Below are positions 29,457 to 36,702 of a stretch of DNA of 64,000 nt, one piece after another. The stretch comes from a virus: positions 1 to 64,000 of the IMG/VR virus record IMGVR_UViG_3300005336_000001. One strand, written 5' to 3'. The notes under the pieces were generated by a model. That model saw nothing but the letters and a program-made list of their open reading frames with translations, was not told the origin of the DNA and ran no database searches. A program made the translations under genes and the position numbers. Within the stretch, counting starts at the first letter, position 1. Every line of letters begins with the position of its first letter.

Positions 29457-32146
29457 TTGTTGCTCGTTTCAACGCAATCGTCTTAGTACTTTGGTTGGCG
29501 GTTGCGCCAGTCTTTGCACAAATTGGCCCCGTACCGACCATCGTTGCCCTTGCTATTCCACCATCAGCATCGGGGACTACCTCGGCGCTGGACTGCACGG
29601 GCGGAACGATAACCACCAGTGGTGTTAATCGCATCCACACGTTCACGAGTGGCGGTACTCTAACGTGCACTGGTAGCGGAACCGCAAGCTATCTGATTGT
29701 CGCAGGTGGTGGCGGCGGTGGCTCTGGTGTCGCTGGCCTATCGAACGGCGGCGGCGGCGGTGCGGGTGGCGTGTTGAGCGGAAGCGCGTCTCTTGGGGCG
29801 GGTACGTTCACAGCCGTAGTTGGCGGCGGCGGCGCTTCAAATATCTCCGGGTCGAATAGTTCATTCAATGGCGTTACCGCGACCGGCGGTGGCGCGGGCG
29901 GCGGCAACGGTGGCACCGGCGTCAACGGCAGCGCGGGAGGCTCCGGCGGCGGAGGTAACGGCACCACCACCAATTTTGGCACCGGCGGTGCTGGCACCGG
30001 CGGCCAAGGCAACAACGGCGGCGCGGGTGTCGGCAGCACGGCGGCACCGGGTGGCGGTGGCGGCTGCAATGCAGTCGGCGGCGCGGGCGTCGGAAGCAAT
30101 GGTGGCGCAGGTGGTAACGGCTGCTCGTCGTCGATCAGCGGTAGCGCGGTCACTTATGGTGGCGGTGGCGGTGGCTCGACCGCGACCGGCGGCGCGAGTG
30201 GCGCGGGCGCTGGGGGCTCCGGCGGCGGTGGTCAGGGTTCAACTGGCGGTGCAGGCACGGCAGGCACAGCCAATCTCGGCGGCGGTGGAGGCGGTGGAGG
30301 CAACGCTGGTTCAGCGGCGGGTGGCGCAGGCGGCTCCGGCGTCGTCATCGTCTCCTATGCCGCGCAGGTCACGGTGTTCCTAACGTCGTCGAGCGGCAAC
30401 TGGGTTGCCCCGTCGAATTGGAACAGCGGCAACAATTCGATCGAGACTATTGGCGGCGGCGGCGCAGGAAACAACTCCGCAGGTGGCGGAGGTGGAGGTG
30501 GCGCGTATTCCAAGGCTACTAACGTAGCACTCACGGCTGGTACTCCAGTTTCGTTCGTCGTCGGTTCGGGCGGCGCAACGTCGGGCAGCAGCGGCGGAGA
30601 CACCTATTTCTGTAATGCCACCTCCAACTGCGCGAGCATTTCCGGTACGTCGGTTCAATCGGGAGCGAAGGGCGGTGTAGGTGCCACCACAGGGACTGGT
30701 GGGGCTGGTGGCGCTGCCGCGTCCGGCGTGGGCAGCACAAAGAACAGCGGCGGCACGGGCGGCAACGTCGGCACCAATTCATGGGGTGCTGGTGGCGGCG
30801 CTGGAGGTCCGAACGGTGCGGGTGCGACTGGCGGCAACGGTATCAGCTCTGGCTTGGGATCGGGCGGTGGCGGTGGCGGCGGCAATGGCGGCGGCACGGC
30901 TGGTGCTAACGGTGTCTCGACAACGACCGGCGGTGCAGGCGGCAATAACTCTCTAGCGGCTGGCGGTGGGGCTGGCGGCATCAATGCGTTTGGCTCTGCG
31001 GGAACATTTGGCGGCGGCGGTGGCGGCGGCGGTGGAAATGGAAACGGCGGTGGTGCTGGTGGTGCCGGTGTCGAATTCAGTGCGTCTCCCTCGTTCGGAT
31101 CGGGCGGCGGCGGCGGTGGTGGCGCGAGCAATGGCGTGCCGGGCGGCAACGGTGGTCTTTACGGTGGCGGCGGCGCTGGCGGTCTCACGACCGCAGGTGC
31201 GGGCGCGCTGGGCCTGATCGTCATCAAGTGGACGCCGACCACGGGCACACAGGTCTACACATTCACCGCAAGCGGTACGTTTTATGCACCGAGCAGTTTT
31301 TCATCGTCAACTTCAGAGGCGTGGGGTGCTGGCGGAAGTGGTGCCGCTGGGACGTCATCGCTCCGTGGTGGTGGCGGCGGTGGTGGCGGAGCATATTCAT
31401 TCTCCTCTGCATCTTTAGCTGTAAATACGCCCTATGTGCTTACGGTGTCTGGATCGACCACTGGTGGAGTCGCCTCAGGTAATGATGGCACAACGGGTGG
31501 TGATAGTTATTTCGGTGGTGCAAGTTGTGGAGCCGCACTCGTATGTGCCAAGGGCGGCGGAGCAGGTCTTGCATCCGGTAACGGCGGATCAGGAGGTGCG
31601 GCAACTTCTGGCATTGGTACTGTCAAGAAAAATGGGGGTGCAGGCGGTACAGGCGTCACCAATCGCGCGGGCAACGGTGGTGGTGGTGCTGGTGGCCCCA
31701 ACGGAGATGGACAAACAGGCGGCAGCAATAGCGCCGCCAACGGACCCGGAGCTGGTGGCGGTGGACCGGATGGTGGTTCGGCTGGCGGCTCCCCGTCGGG
31801 CACGACGGGCGGCAATGGCGGCAACAATTTCGCAGGAACAGGCGGTGGTATAGGAACGACGACTGTTGCTGGGTCAGCGAGCGCTGGCGGCGGTGGTGCT
31901 GGGGGTGGCGCAGGATCGACCTTCAATGCCGGGGGTAATGGAGCTAACGGAACAGCAAACAATGCGGGTGGCGGCGGTGGTGGCGGCGGCAACAATAACA
32001 CCACATCGGTTGCTGGCGTCGCAGGCGGAAATGGTGGCTTATACGGCGGTGGCGGTTCTGGTGGTATGGGGACCGGCGCAGTTAGTTCGTCCTCAAACGG
32101 CGGCAATGGTGCTGCTGGTGTTATTGTCGTAAGTGTAAAACCATAG
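29453..32146 (+). CDS. Giant glycine-rich adhesin-like protein with signal peptide
   Basis: An 897-residue protein from ATG 29453 (ATGA overlap). The N-terminus (M-I-V-A-R-F, hydrophobic core, V-F-A-Q) looks like a signal peptide. The mature chain has three modules of about 250-300 residues. Each opens with a short beta segment (F-T-S-G-G-T-L-T-C; V-F-L-T-S-S-S-G-N-W; F-T-A-S-G-T-F-Y-A), then A-Y-S or similar, then long poly-Gly/Asn/Ala tracts, and closes with G-x-x-x-V-I-V-S/K. This resembles polyglycine-sandwich receptor-binding tips such as Salmonella phage S16 gp38. The gene is clearly GC-richer than its neighbours. Confidence 0.7.
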   Translation: MIVARFNAIVLVLWLAVAPVFAQIGPVPTIVALAIPPSASGTTSALDCTGGTITTSGVNRIHTFTSGGTLTCTGSGTASYLIVAGGGGGGSGVAGLSNGGGGGAGGVLSGSASLGAGTFTAVVGGGGASNISGSNSSFNGVTATGGGAGGGNGGTGVNGSAGGSGGGGNGTTTNFGTGGAGTGGQGNNGGAGVGSTAAPGGGGGCNAVGGAGVGSNGGAGGNGCSSSISGSAVTYGGGGGGSTATGGASGAGAGGSGGGGQGSTGGAGTAGTANLGGGGGGGGNAGSAAGGAGGSGVVIVSYAAQVTVFLTSSSGNWVAPSNWNSGNNSIETIGGGGAGNNSAGGGGGGGAYSKATNVALTAGTPVSFVVGSGGATSGSSGGDTYFCNATSNCASISGTSVQSGAKGGVGATTGTGGAGGAAASGVGSTKNSGGTGGNVGTNSWGAGGGAGGPNGAGATGGNGISSGLGSGGGGGGGNGGGTAGANGVSTTTGGAGGNNSLAAGGGAGGINAFGSAGTFGGGGGGGGGNGNGGGAGGAGVEFSASPSFGSGGGGGGGASNGVPGGNGGLYGGGGAGGLTTAGAGALGLIVIKWTPTTGTQVYTFTASGTFYAPSSFSSSTSEAWGAGGSGAAGTSSLRGGGGGGGGAYSFSSASLAVNTPYVLTVSGSTTGGVASGNDGTTGGDSYFGGASCGAALVCAKGGGAGLASGNGGSGGAATSGIGTVKKNGGAGGTGVTNRAGNGGGGAGGPNGDGQTGGSNSAANGPGAGGGGPDGGSAGGSPSGTTGGNGGNNFAGTGGGIGTTTVAGSASAGGGGAGGGAGSTFNAGGNGANGTANNAGGGGGGGGNNNTTSVAGVAGGNGGLYGGGGSGGMGTGAVSSSSNGGNGAAGVIVVSVKP

Positions 32147-32210
32147 ATGTGATTGCAATTACGTCATAAATCATCTATCTATCATGCACGTAAACACATG
32201 AGGAGTTCCA

Positions 32211-32462
32211 ATGCGTAAAGTTATGTGTCTGGCAGCCTTGTTGATTTTTACTTCTCCCGCCTCTTCTCAAAACGTTGAAATCAGCCCAGTTGTTCAGAAA
32301 ATGATGGACTCTCTTGCTACCCAAAGAAACACTGCTTTGAACGCTCAGGCAATTGCCGAATCCAATCTGGCAATTGCAAATGAGGATCTAAAAAAGGCTC
32401 AAGATCGCATCAAAGAACTTGAGAAAAAGACTGATCCTGACAAAAAACTTCCAACAAAGTAA
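32211..32462 (+). CDS. Small periplasmic coiled-coil protein
   Basis: An 83-residue protein with a signal peptide (M-R-K-V, hydrophobic core, A-S-S-Q) followed by a charged helix ending K-I/L-E-K-K-T-D-P. It lies directly before the endolysin and has AGGAG before the ATG. It could be a spanin-like or other lysis-accessory protein, but there is no lipobox and no direct family match. Confidence 0.6.
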   Translation: MRKVMCLAALLIFTSPASSQNVEISPVVQKMMDSLATQRNTALNAQAIAESNLAIANEDLKKAQDRIKELEKKTDPDKKLPTK

Positions 32463-32471
32463 GGCAGCGTC

Positions 32472-33326
32472 ATGCAAATAGTTGGAAAGAAATTTACTCA
32501 CGCAGAATTCCAATCATATCTCGATAACTTGTCCGTATCTAAGTGGGCAAAGTTTGTAGTGGTGCACAATACCAGTGAACCTGATATTGCCCTCTATCAT
32601 CAGTGGGAAGCGCGTCAAGGCAAATATGCCAATTGGACATCGGAACAATGGTTGAGGAATCTTTCCAGCTATTACTCAAGCTTGGGGTGGTCAGGTGGGC
32701 CACATTTGTTTGTCCCACCCACGCCTGACACAATTCTTATTCTTAATCCACTTACCACAAGTGGCATTCACACCCCTTCTTGGAATACCATCAGCCTTGG
32801 TGTAGAAACAGTTGGTGAGTTTGAACGCGAACCATTTGATGATCCCACTCGAGCCAATTTGGTGTTTGCACTTGCTGCTCTTCATAAGAAGTTTGGGTTG
32901 AATCCAGTCGACTTTCAACTTGGTGTTAAAGGTTTGCATTTCCACAAAGAGGATCATGCGACCACACACAAAACATGCCCCGGTAAGAACATGGTCAAAA
33001 TTGACCTTGTTTCCAGAGTAGCTCTTGCCATGAACATTGTGGCTCCCAAACCACCAGTTGTTCCATCTGATCCCCATACGCATGACGTGCCTCTTGCCTC
33101 ACAAGAGGCAGACACCAGCAAATTGAACTCAGTAGAGCTAGTTTCTATGTATTGGCTGCAAGCTGCATTAAATCAGTGGAAGCCTGATCTTAAGTTGGCG
33201 GTGAACGGTAATCGTGATACACCGACAATCAATGCCATTGAGGCTTTTCAGACTTCTCATGGTCTGGTTGTGGACGGAGTAGGTGGCCCCGTCACTCGCA
33301 TCACCATTAAACATGCAAACGCATAG
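32472..33326 (+). CDS. Endolysin: N-acetylmuramoyl-L-alanine amidase with peptidoglycan-binding domain
   Basis: A 284-residue lysis enzyme cutting the bond between MurNAc and L-Ala. It has an amidase_2 fold with zinc ligands seen in V-V-V-H-N-T (H32) and in the H-x-H-K-E-D-H-A-T-T-H-K-T-C-P-G block (about residues 156-170). The C-terminal 60 residues (L-Q-A-A-L-N-Q-W, then A-I-E-A-F-Q-T-S-H-G-L-x-V-D-G) are a PG_binding_1 domain. No signal peptide is present, so release depends on a holin. Confidence 0.9.
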   Translation: MQIVGKKFTHAEFQSYLDNLSVSKWAKFVVVHNTSEPDIALYHQWEARQGKYANWTSEQWLRNLSSYYSSLGWSGGPHLFVPPTPDTILILNPLTTSGIHTPSWNTISLGVETVGEFEREPFDDPTRANLVFALAALHKKFGLNPVDFQLGVKGLHFHKEDHATTHKTCPGKNMVKIDLVSRVALAMNIVAPKPPVVPSDPHTHDVPLASQEADTSKLNSVELVSMYWLQAALNQWKPDLKLAVNGNRDTPTINAIEAFQTSHGLVVDGVGGPVTRITIKHANA

Positions 33327-33335
33327 GGGAATGTT

Positions 33336-33641
33336 GTGACCAGTCAATCTTTTCAACAATATGTGCGTATTCTTTTGTATAACTTGTTCGCCGCACTCGC
33401 ATCCTATGGCATCACCACTCCTGACAATACCAAAACGCTGATCTTCAGCGTTGTTGGCCTCATGGCCAATCTTGTGTGGACGATGTACGGAACACGTCTG
33501 AACGGGCTGCTTGAACAGGTCAAAGAAAAGACTGGTGTTCAGGAAGTTGCCATTAAAGTTGATCCTGAAGTAATTACAGCAACCGATGTCAATGCAGCTA
33601 CTTCGGTTGGTATTATTGCTACTCCAGCAAAAGGCACCTGA
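33336..33641 (+). CDS. Holin-like membrane protein
   Basis: A 101-residue protein starting at GTG. It has one clear hydrophobic helix around residues 12-24 and another around 33-49, then an acidic/basic cytoplasmic helix. The place immediately after the endolysin supports a holin role; no specific holin family is recognised. Confidence 0.6.
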   Translation: MTSQSFQQYVRILLYNLFAALASYGITTPDNTKTLIFSVVGLMANLVWTMYGTRLNGLLEQVKEKTGVQEVAIKVDPEVITATDVNAATSVGIIATPAKGT

Positions 33642-33642
33642 C

Positions 33643-34044
33643 ATGAAGAAGTACCTAGCAGTAGCGTTGCTTGCCATTTCATTGGGTGGCTGTGCGCAAC
33701 TCCAAGCCATCCAATCGGCCATTCAGATTGGAACGGCCACCGCTGCCAACCCAGTAACACCTGATCGTCTTTTCCAAATGGAAAATGCAGCTCAGTTGAT
33801 TTTTGTTGGCCTCAATACGTGGAAGACTTCGTGCAAGAACGGGATACTTCCTGTTAGTTGCAAAACTCAAATTGCAGCAGTGCAGGTCTATACACGTCAA
33901 ATTCCGCCATACCTTGCACAACTTCGATCATTTGTTAAGAAAAATGATCAAATCAACGCACAGGTCGTTTTCAATCAGATTACCAGCTTGATTTCTATTG
34001 TTAAAACACAAGCTGCGCAATCCAACGTGCCATTGGGGAGCTAA
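33643..34044 (+). CDS. Lipoprotein of the lysis cassette
   Basis: A 133-residue protein from ATG 33643 (MKKYLAVALL). The signal peptide ends in the lipobox L-G-G-C at about residues 15-18, predicting lipid attachment to the envelope. The mature part is helical with two more Cys. A spanin-like (Rz1/u-spanin) or superinfection-exclusion role is possible; neither is proven. Confidence 0.7.
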   Translation: MKKYLAVALLAISLGGCAQLQAIQSAIQIGTATAANPVTPDRLFQMENAAQLIFVGLNTWKTSCKNGILPVSCKTQIAAVQVYTRQIPPYLAQLRSFVKKNDQINAQVVFNQITSLISIVKTQAAQSNVPLGS

Positions 34045-34046
34045 AA

Positions 34047-34256
34047 ATGGATATCGCAGCAATCTTGGCATTGATTGAAAAGGGCGTAGCAGTCATCAGC
34101 ACTGCTATCTCAATTGGTGCTAGCGCCGCACCCGCAATCAAAGTGATAGAAGATTTAATTGCAGGTGCCAAATCAGGTACTGTCACAGACGAGGAACTCG
34201 CTGCTGCTGAACTTGCATTGGATGCAATGATCGACGACTTCAACACCCCTCTTTAA
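34047..34256 (+). CDS. Small Ala/Ile-rich hypothetical protein
   Basis: A 69-residue protein with an amphipathic or hydrophobic N-terminal helix (I-A-A-I-L-A-L-I) and an acidic C-terminus (D-E-E-L-A-A-A-E-L-A-L). Unknown; by position possibly a lysis regulator. Confidence 0.6.
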   Translation: MDIAAILALIEKGVAVISTAISIGASAAPAIKVIEDLIAGAKSGTVTDEELAAAELALDAMIDDFNTPL

Positions 34257-34272
34257 AAGTGGGTGGACTAAA

Positions 34273-34473
34273 ATGCCGGATTGGATTGACAAGGTCGTCA
34301 CTGGTGGCCCTGCGTTTATATTTGCGGTCTTATGGTGGCTAGAGCGGCAAGAACGTCATCAAGAGCGTGACGAACACAGAACCGTATCTAAAGAAATGCT
34401 TTCAGCCATGATTAAAACTGAAAGTACTCTTGACACCCTTGGAAAAATCTTTGAAGGCGGAAGAGCACCATGA
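34273..34473 (+). CDS. Small single-TM protein, holin-like
   Basis: A 66-residue protein with one hydrophobic helix (F-I-F-A-V-L-W-W-L) followed by a highly charged helix (E-R-Q-E-R-H-Q-E-R-D-E-H). The layout resembles small class III holins or antiholins. It overlaps the next gene by 4 bp. Confidence 0.6.
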   Translation: MPDWIDKVVTGGPAFIFAVLWWLERQERHQERDEHRTVSKEMLSAMIKTESTLDTLGKIFEGGRAP

Positions 34474-34700
34474 TGTCGAAACTGTTGAAATGGTTGCGGC
34501 CCACAAAATCATCCTCTCCTGATGTTGAGCAGGCAAAAGAGCTTGCGCGTCGCATCCATCACAAGGCCGAGAAGCTTCAGAAGCAATTAGATCATTACCG
34601 CAACGCAAAAGAGCCTGCTGTAGCTCTTTTTGCCGACGTCTATAATGCACGCCAAGTCAGCCGCATTCATTACGGTTTGAACGGCAAGCATCATATCTAA
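34470..34700 (+). CDS. Small basic hypothetical protein
   Basis: A 76-residue Lys/Arg/His-rich protein, largely helical (A-R-R-I-H-H-K-A-E-K-L-Q-K-Q-L). It starts in an ATGA overlap (ATGATG; the second ATG at 34473 is possible). Function unknown. Confidence 0.6.
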   Translation: MMSKLLKWLRPTKSSSPDVEQAKELARRIHHKAEKLQKQLDHYRNAKEPAVALFADVYNARQVSRIHYGLNGKHHI

Positions 34701-34777
34701 AACGAGTCAAGAGGTTACAACGCCTTTTGATTTTTGTAATTTGGCCCCCTCGTTAAACAAAGCAGGGGATACTTCCT

Positions 34778-35287
34778 ATGAAATTACGAAGCTTTTTCGC
34801 CGTGCTGGTATTTTTGGCGTTTGCCATTAGCCCGGCCCAAGCTCGAAAGCAGCATCAGGTCTATCAAGCTGCTGAGGGCTGCAATGTGTTGTGGCCTTGT
34901 GAGGGAGTAAACACCTCCTCGCGTGGAGTGGCCATTGTAAAGGCCATGCACGGCTTTGGGGTGGCTCGTAAGGTGTACAGGGTCAATGGAGCAGTCATTG
35001 GGGGGAGGCCCTCAGGCTGCCCCTACCAGTTCTGTGGGTGTGGAGCATCATTGTACTTGTTTGGCAAAATCATCCCACGCCTCAACCTTGCAGCCAATTG
35101 GTTCAGCTTCCCACGTTCAACACCAGCCCCCCGTATGGTAGCAGTCCGCAGTCACCACGTGATGGTGTTGGTATCTCACGTATCAGGCGACACGTGGATG
35201 GTTCATGATTCCAACAGCGGCGGCCATCAGACACGACTTCATGAGCGTTCAATCCGTGGCTACTCAATCGTAAACCCAAGCGCATGA
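34778..35287 (+). CDS. Secreted cysteine-peptidase/CHAP-like protein
   Basis: A 169-residue protein with signal peptide (M-K-L-R, hydrophobic core, A-Q-A at about residue 22). The mature part has C-P-Y-Q-F-C-G-C-G-A-S-L-Y-L-F-G, then S-H-H-V-M-V-L and H-D-S-N-S-G-G, an order (Cys, His, Asn/Asp) like NlpC/P60 or CHAP enzymes. I recall similar secreted proteins in Rhizobiales chromosomes but cannot verify this. It may cut peptidoglycan or remodel the envelope. The leader holds nested inverted repeats (TTACAA/TTGTAA inside AACGAG/CTCGTT). Confidence 0.6.
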   Translation: MKLRSFFAVLVFLAFAISPAQARKQHQVYQAAEGCNVLWPCEGVNTSSRGVAIVKAMHGFGVARKVYRVNGAVIGGRPSGCPYQFCGCGASLYLFGKIIPRLNLAANWFSFPRSTPAPRMVAVRSHHVMVLVSHVSGDTWMVHDSNSGGHQTRLHERSIRGYSIVNPSA

Positions 35288-35514
35288 TATTGCTTCTGCC
35301 ACCACAATTGGCACATGACGCGAAGAGGCAGATAGTCATATCTGCCGCTTTGCACGGTATCAAGAACCCTGTGGTGGTGGAATTGCCTTCTGACGAAGGC
35401 ATGCGACGGTTTGAGATAACTCAGGGGGAGCAGGTGCCGGAGTCTGCTCCCCCTAGTTCAGACGTTGATCAGCCCAAGATCACTCAGGGGCCGCTCACTC
35501 CACAAGGGCAGTGA
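35284..35514 (+). CDS. Hypothetical protein at end of late operon
   Basis: A 76-residue protein starting in an ATGA overlap. The N-terminal half is a short alpha/beta segment (I-L-L-L-P-P-Q-L-A, V-V-V-E-L-P) and the C-terminal half is Pro/Ser/Gln-rich with a repeated I-T-Q-G. It is the last rightward gene before convergent transcription. Confidence 0.6.
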   Translation: MILLLPPQLAHDAKRQIVISAALHGIKNPVVVELPSDEGMRRFEITQGEQVPESAPPSSDVDQPKITQGPLTPQGQ

Positions 35515-35531
35515 AATTAAAAACCCAACGT

Positions 35532-35741
35532 CTAAAGTTTGTGACCCAAGGCCACGCGGCAAGCTATAACAGCCGCCTTTGCAGTTGCATCGTCAGGAAA
35601 ACGAGCGAGGTGTTTCTTCAGATTCACCAGCTTGTTCTGTTCACGACGATGGGAGTTTTTGTAGTGCAAGCAATAAACGGACTGACGCCCATGCTTGCGG
35701 TTTTTCTTAGACTTTTTTGCACGATGTTGTGCGGTAGCCAT
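35532..35741 (-). CDS. Small basic hypothetical protein
   Basis: A 69-residue, strongly basic protein (M-A-T-A-Q-H-R-A-K-K-S-K-K-N-R-K). It includes Y-C-L-H-Y and an E-Q-N-K-L-V-N-L-K-K-H-L segment that I recall from small proteins at the end of early regions in other phages. GAGGG lies six nt before the ATG. It is the last gene of the leftward block. Confidence 0.65.
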   Translation of the reverse strand: MATAQHRAKKSKKNRKHGRQSVYCLHYKNSHRREQNKLVNLKKHLARFPDDATAKAAVIACRVALGHKL

Positions 35742-35860
35742 GACATGCCCTCAAGGGCGGAAGTGCCCTAAGTACTTGTCATGACGTGCTCCTGTTTCAT
35801 GGGTCAGCTCCTTGCCAATGTGCGGCTTGATAGTTGCACAGCCTGCACAAGTAAAGGAAA
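35742..35860 (-). other. Inter-genic leader with 10-codon ORF
   Basis: There is no long gene here. A tiny minus-strand frame (35768-35800, MKQEHVMTST) has AAGGAG seven nt before its ATG, and an AGGAG inside it precedes a second in-frame ATG. It may be a leader peptide controlling the 35532 gene, or chance. Confidence 0.25.
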
Positions 35861-36166
35861 TTATTTGTTACGTGCCAAGTAAAGTTCACAAAAGAGCGCG
35901 TCTCTTGTTTCTTTGGGCTCAGCAGATAGCCTAGACAAGATCTCCAAGTACGGGCTGCCCCATATCTTTTGAGCAATATAATGATCAAAGATAAGGTAAT
36001 CCGCACTTGGTATTTCTTGTGGAGCTTGGCTCCCATTTTGGGTGAAAATCAGATGGTGCCCAGTAACAGCCACATCTACGTTTGGAAACGCTTCACGGAT
36101 GACAGCACAAAAAACTTCTGTGTTGTCAGTATTCCGTTTGTTTTCTGTTTCCCACAAACGAGCCAT
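35861..36166 (-). CDS. Hypothetical protein
   Basis: A 101-residue protein from ATG 36166, which overlaps the stop of the GcrA-like gene (TAATG); the longer open frame to 36214 lies inside that gene. It has a mixed alpha/beta sequence with V-D-V-A-V-T-G-H-H-L-I-F and Y-L-I-F-D-H-Y-I-A-Q-K-I-W-G. Coupled to gcrA; function unknown. Confidence 0.65.
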   Translation of the reverse strand: MARLWETENKRNTDNTEVFCAVIREAFPNVDVAVTGHHLIFTQNGSQAPQEIPSADYLIFDHYIAQKIWGSPYLEILSRLSAEPKETRDALFCELYLARNK

Positions 36167-36702
36167 TATCTGTTTATGTAAGTTCGTACAGCCAGCAGCG
36201 TGTGTGTCTCGCAATATGGTTTATCAACCAAACGACGGCATCCACAAAATCGGAAATCGGATTGCTTTGGATCTCCCATCGGCCACTTGCACATGGTGGG
36301 CTGGAGTTCAGCAAACGTGACTGCCGTATCGCTCTCAATAAGTTTCAACCTTACTCGTTCCTTCTTTTTAACTAATACCAGTCTAGCTGGTCGTGGCATC
36401 AATCCTCTGGCTATCAATGCGGTATTGGCGCGAAGGTTTTTGTGAGACTTGAAAATGTTTCTGCTAATGACTTTCTCACCAGCCGGTTTTAACAACCCAG
36501 CTTTTCGTGCCCTATCTAATTTTCCTGCTATTGAGCCCCTTGAGCGGCCTACGTCTTCAGCGATTTTGCCCATTGAATGACCATCATTAAAGAGGTTGAT
36601 TACGACAGTGATCTCTTCAGAAGTCCATGCTTTGCCAATTCCGCGCCAGTTCAACTTAGTTGATTCTGCTGTCGGCTTCAATTGTGATGCTGCTTCTTCC
36701 AT
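36166..36702 (-). CDS. gcrA: GcrA-family cell-cycle transcription regulator
   Basis: A 178-residue protein. Residues about 26-70 are the DNA-binding helical part (W-T-S-E-E-I-T-V-V-I-N-L-F-N-D-G-H-S-M-G, then I-A-E-D-V-G-R-S-R-G-S-I-A-G-K). The C-terminal domain has the hallmark C-K-W-P-M-G-D-P, F-C-G-C, and K-P-Y-C-x-x-H. In Caulobacter, GcrA binds sigma70-RNA polymerase and activates promoters, many with CcrM-methylated GANTC. The ATG has AAGGAAAG upstream; the gene overlaps the SbcC-like gene by 47 bp. Here it may turn host RNA polymerase toward phage or cell-cycle promoters, which is inferred. Confidence 0.92.
   Translation of the reverse strand: MEEAASQLKPTAESTKLNWRGIGKAWTSEEITVVINLFNDGHSMGKIAEDVGRSRGSIAGKLDRARKAGLLKPAGEKVISRNIFKSHKNLRANTALIARGLMPRPARLVLVKKKERVRLKLIESDTAVTFAELQPTMCKWPMGDPKQSDFRFCGCRRLVDKPYCETHTLLAVRTYINR

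Noticed and set aside
29700-32130. Possible CRISPR or satellite-type array in the glycine-rich region
   Set aside because: The repeats are short, irregular and codon-phased, with no constant repeat/spacer lengths. No CRISPR array is seen anywhere in the window.
29689-32132. Several long frames on both strands within the glycine-rich gene
   Set aside because: GGN-rich repeats suppress stop codons in every frame. Only the frame with signal peptide, ATGA overlap and modular structure was kept.
35797-36036. 79-residue minus-strand frame overlapping the 35861-36166 gene
   Set aside because: It overlaps a gene fixed by TAATG coupling to gcrA and has no ribosome site of its own.
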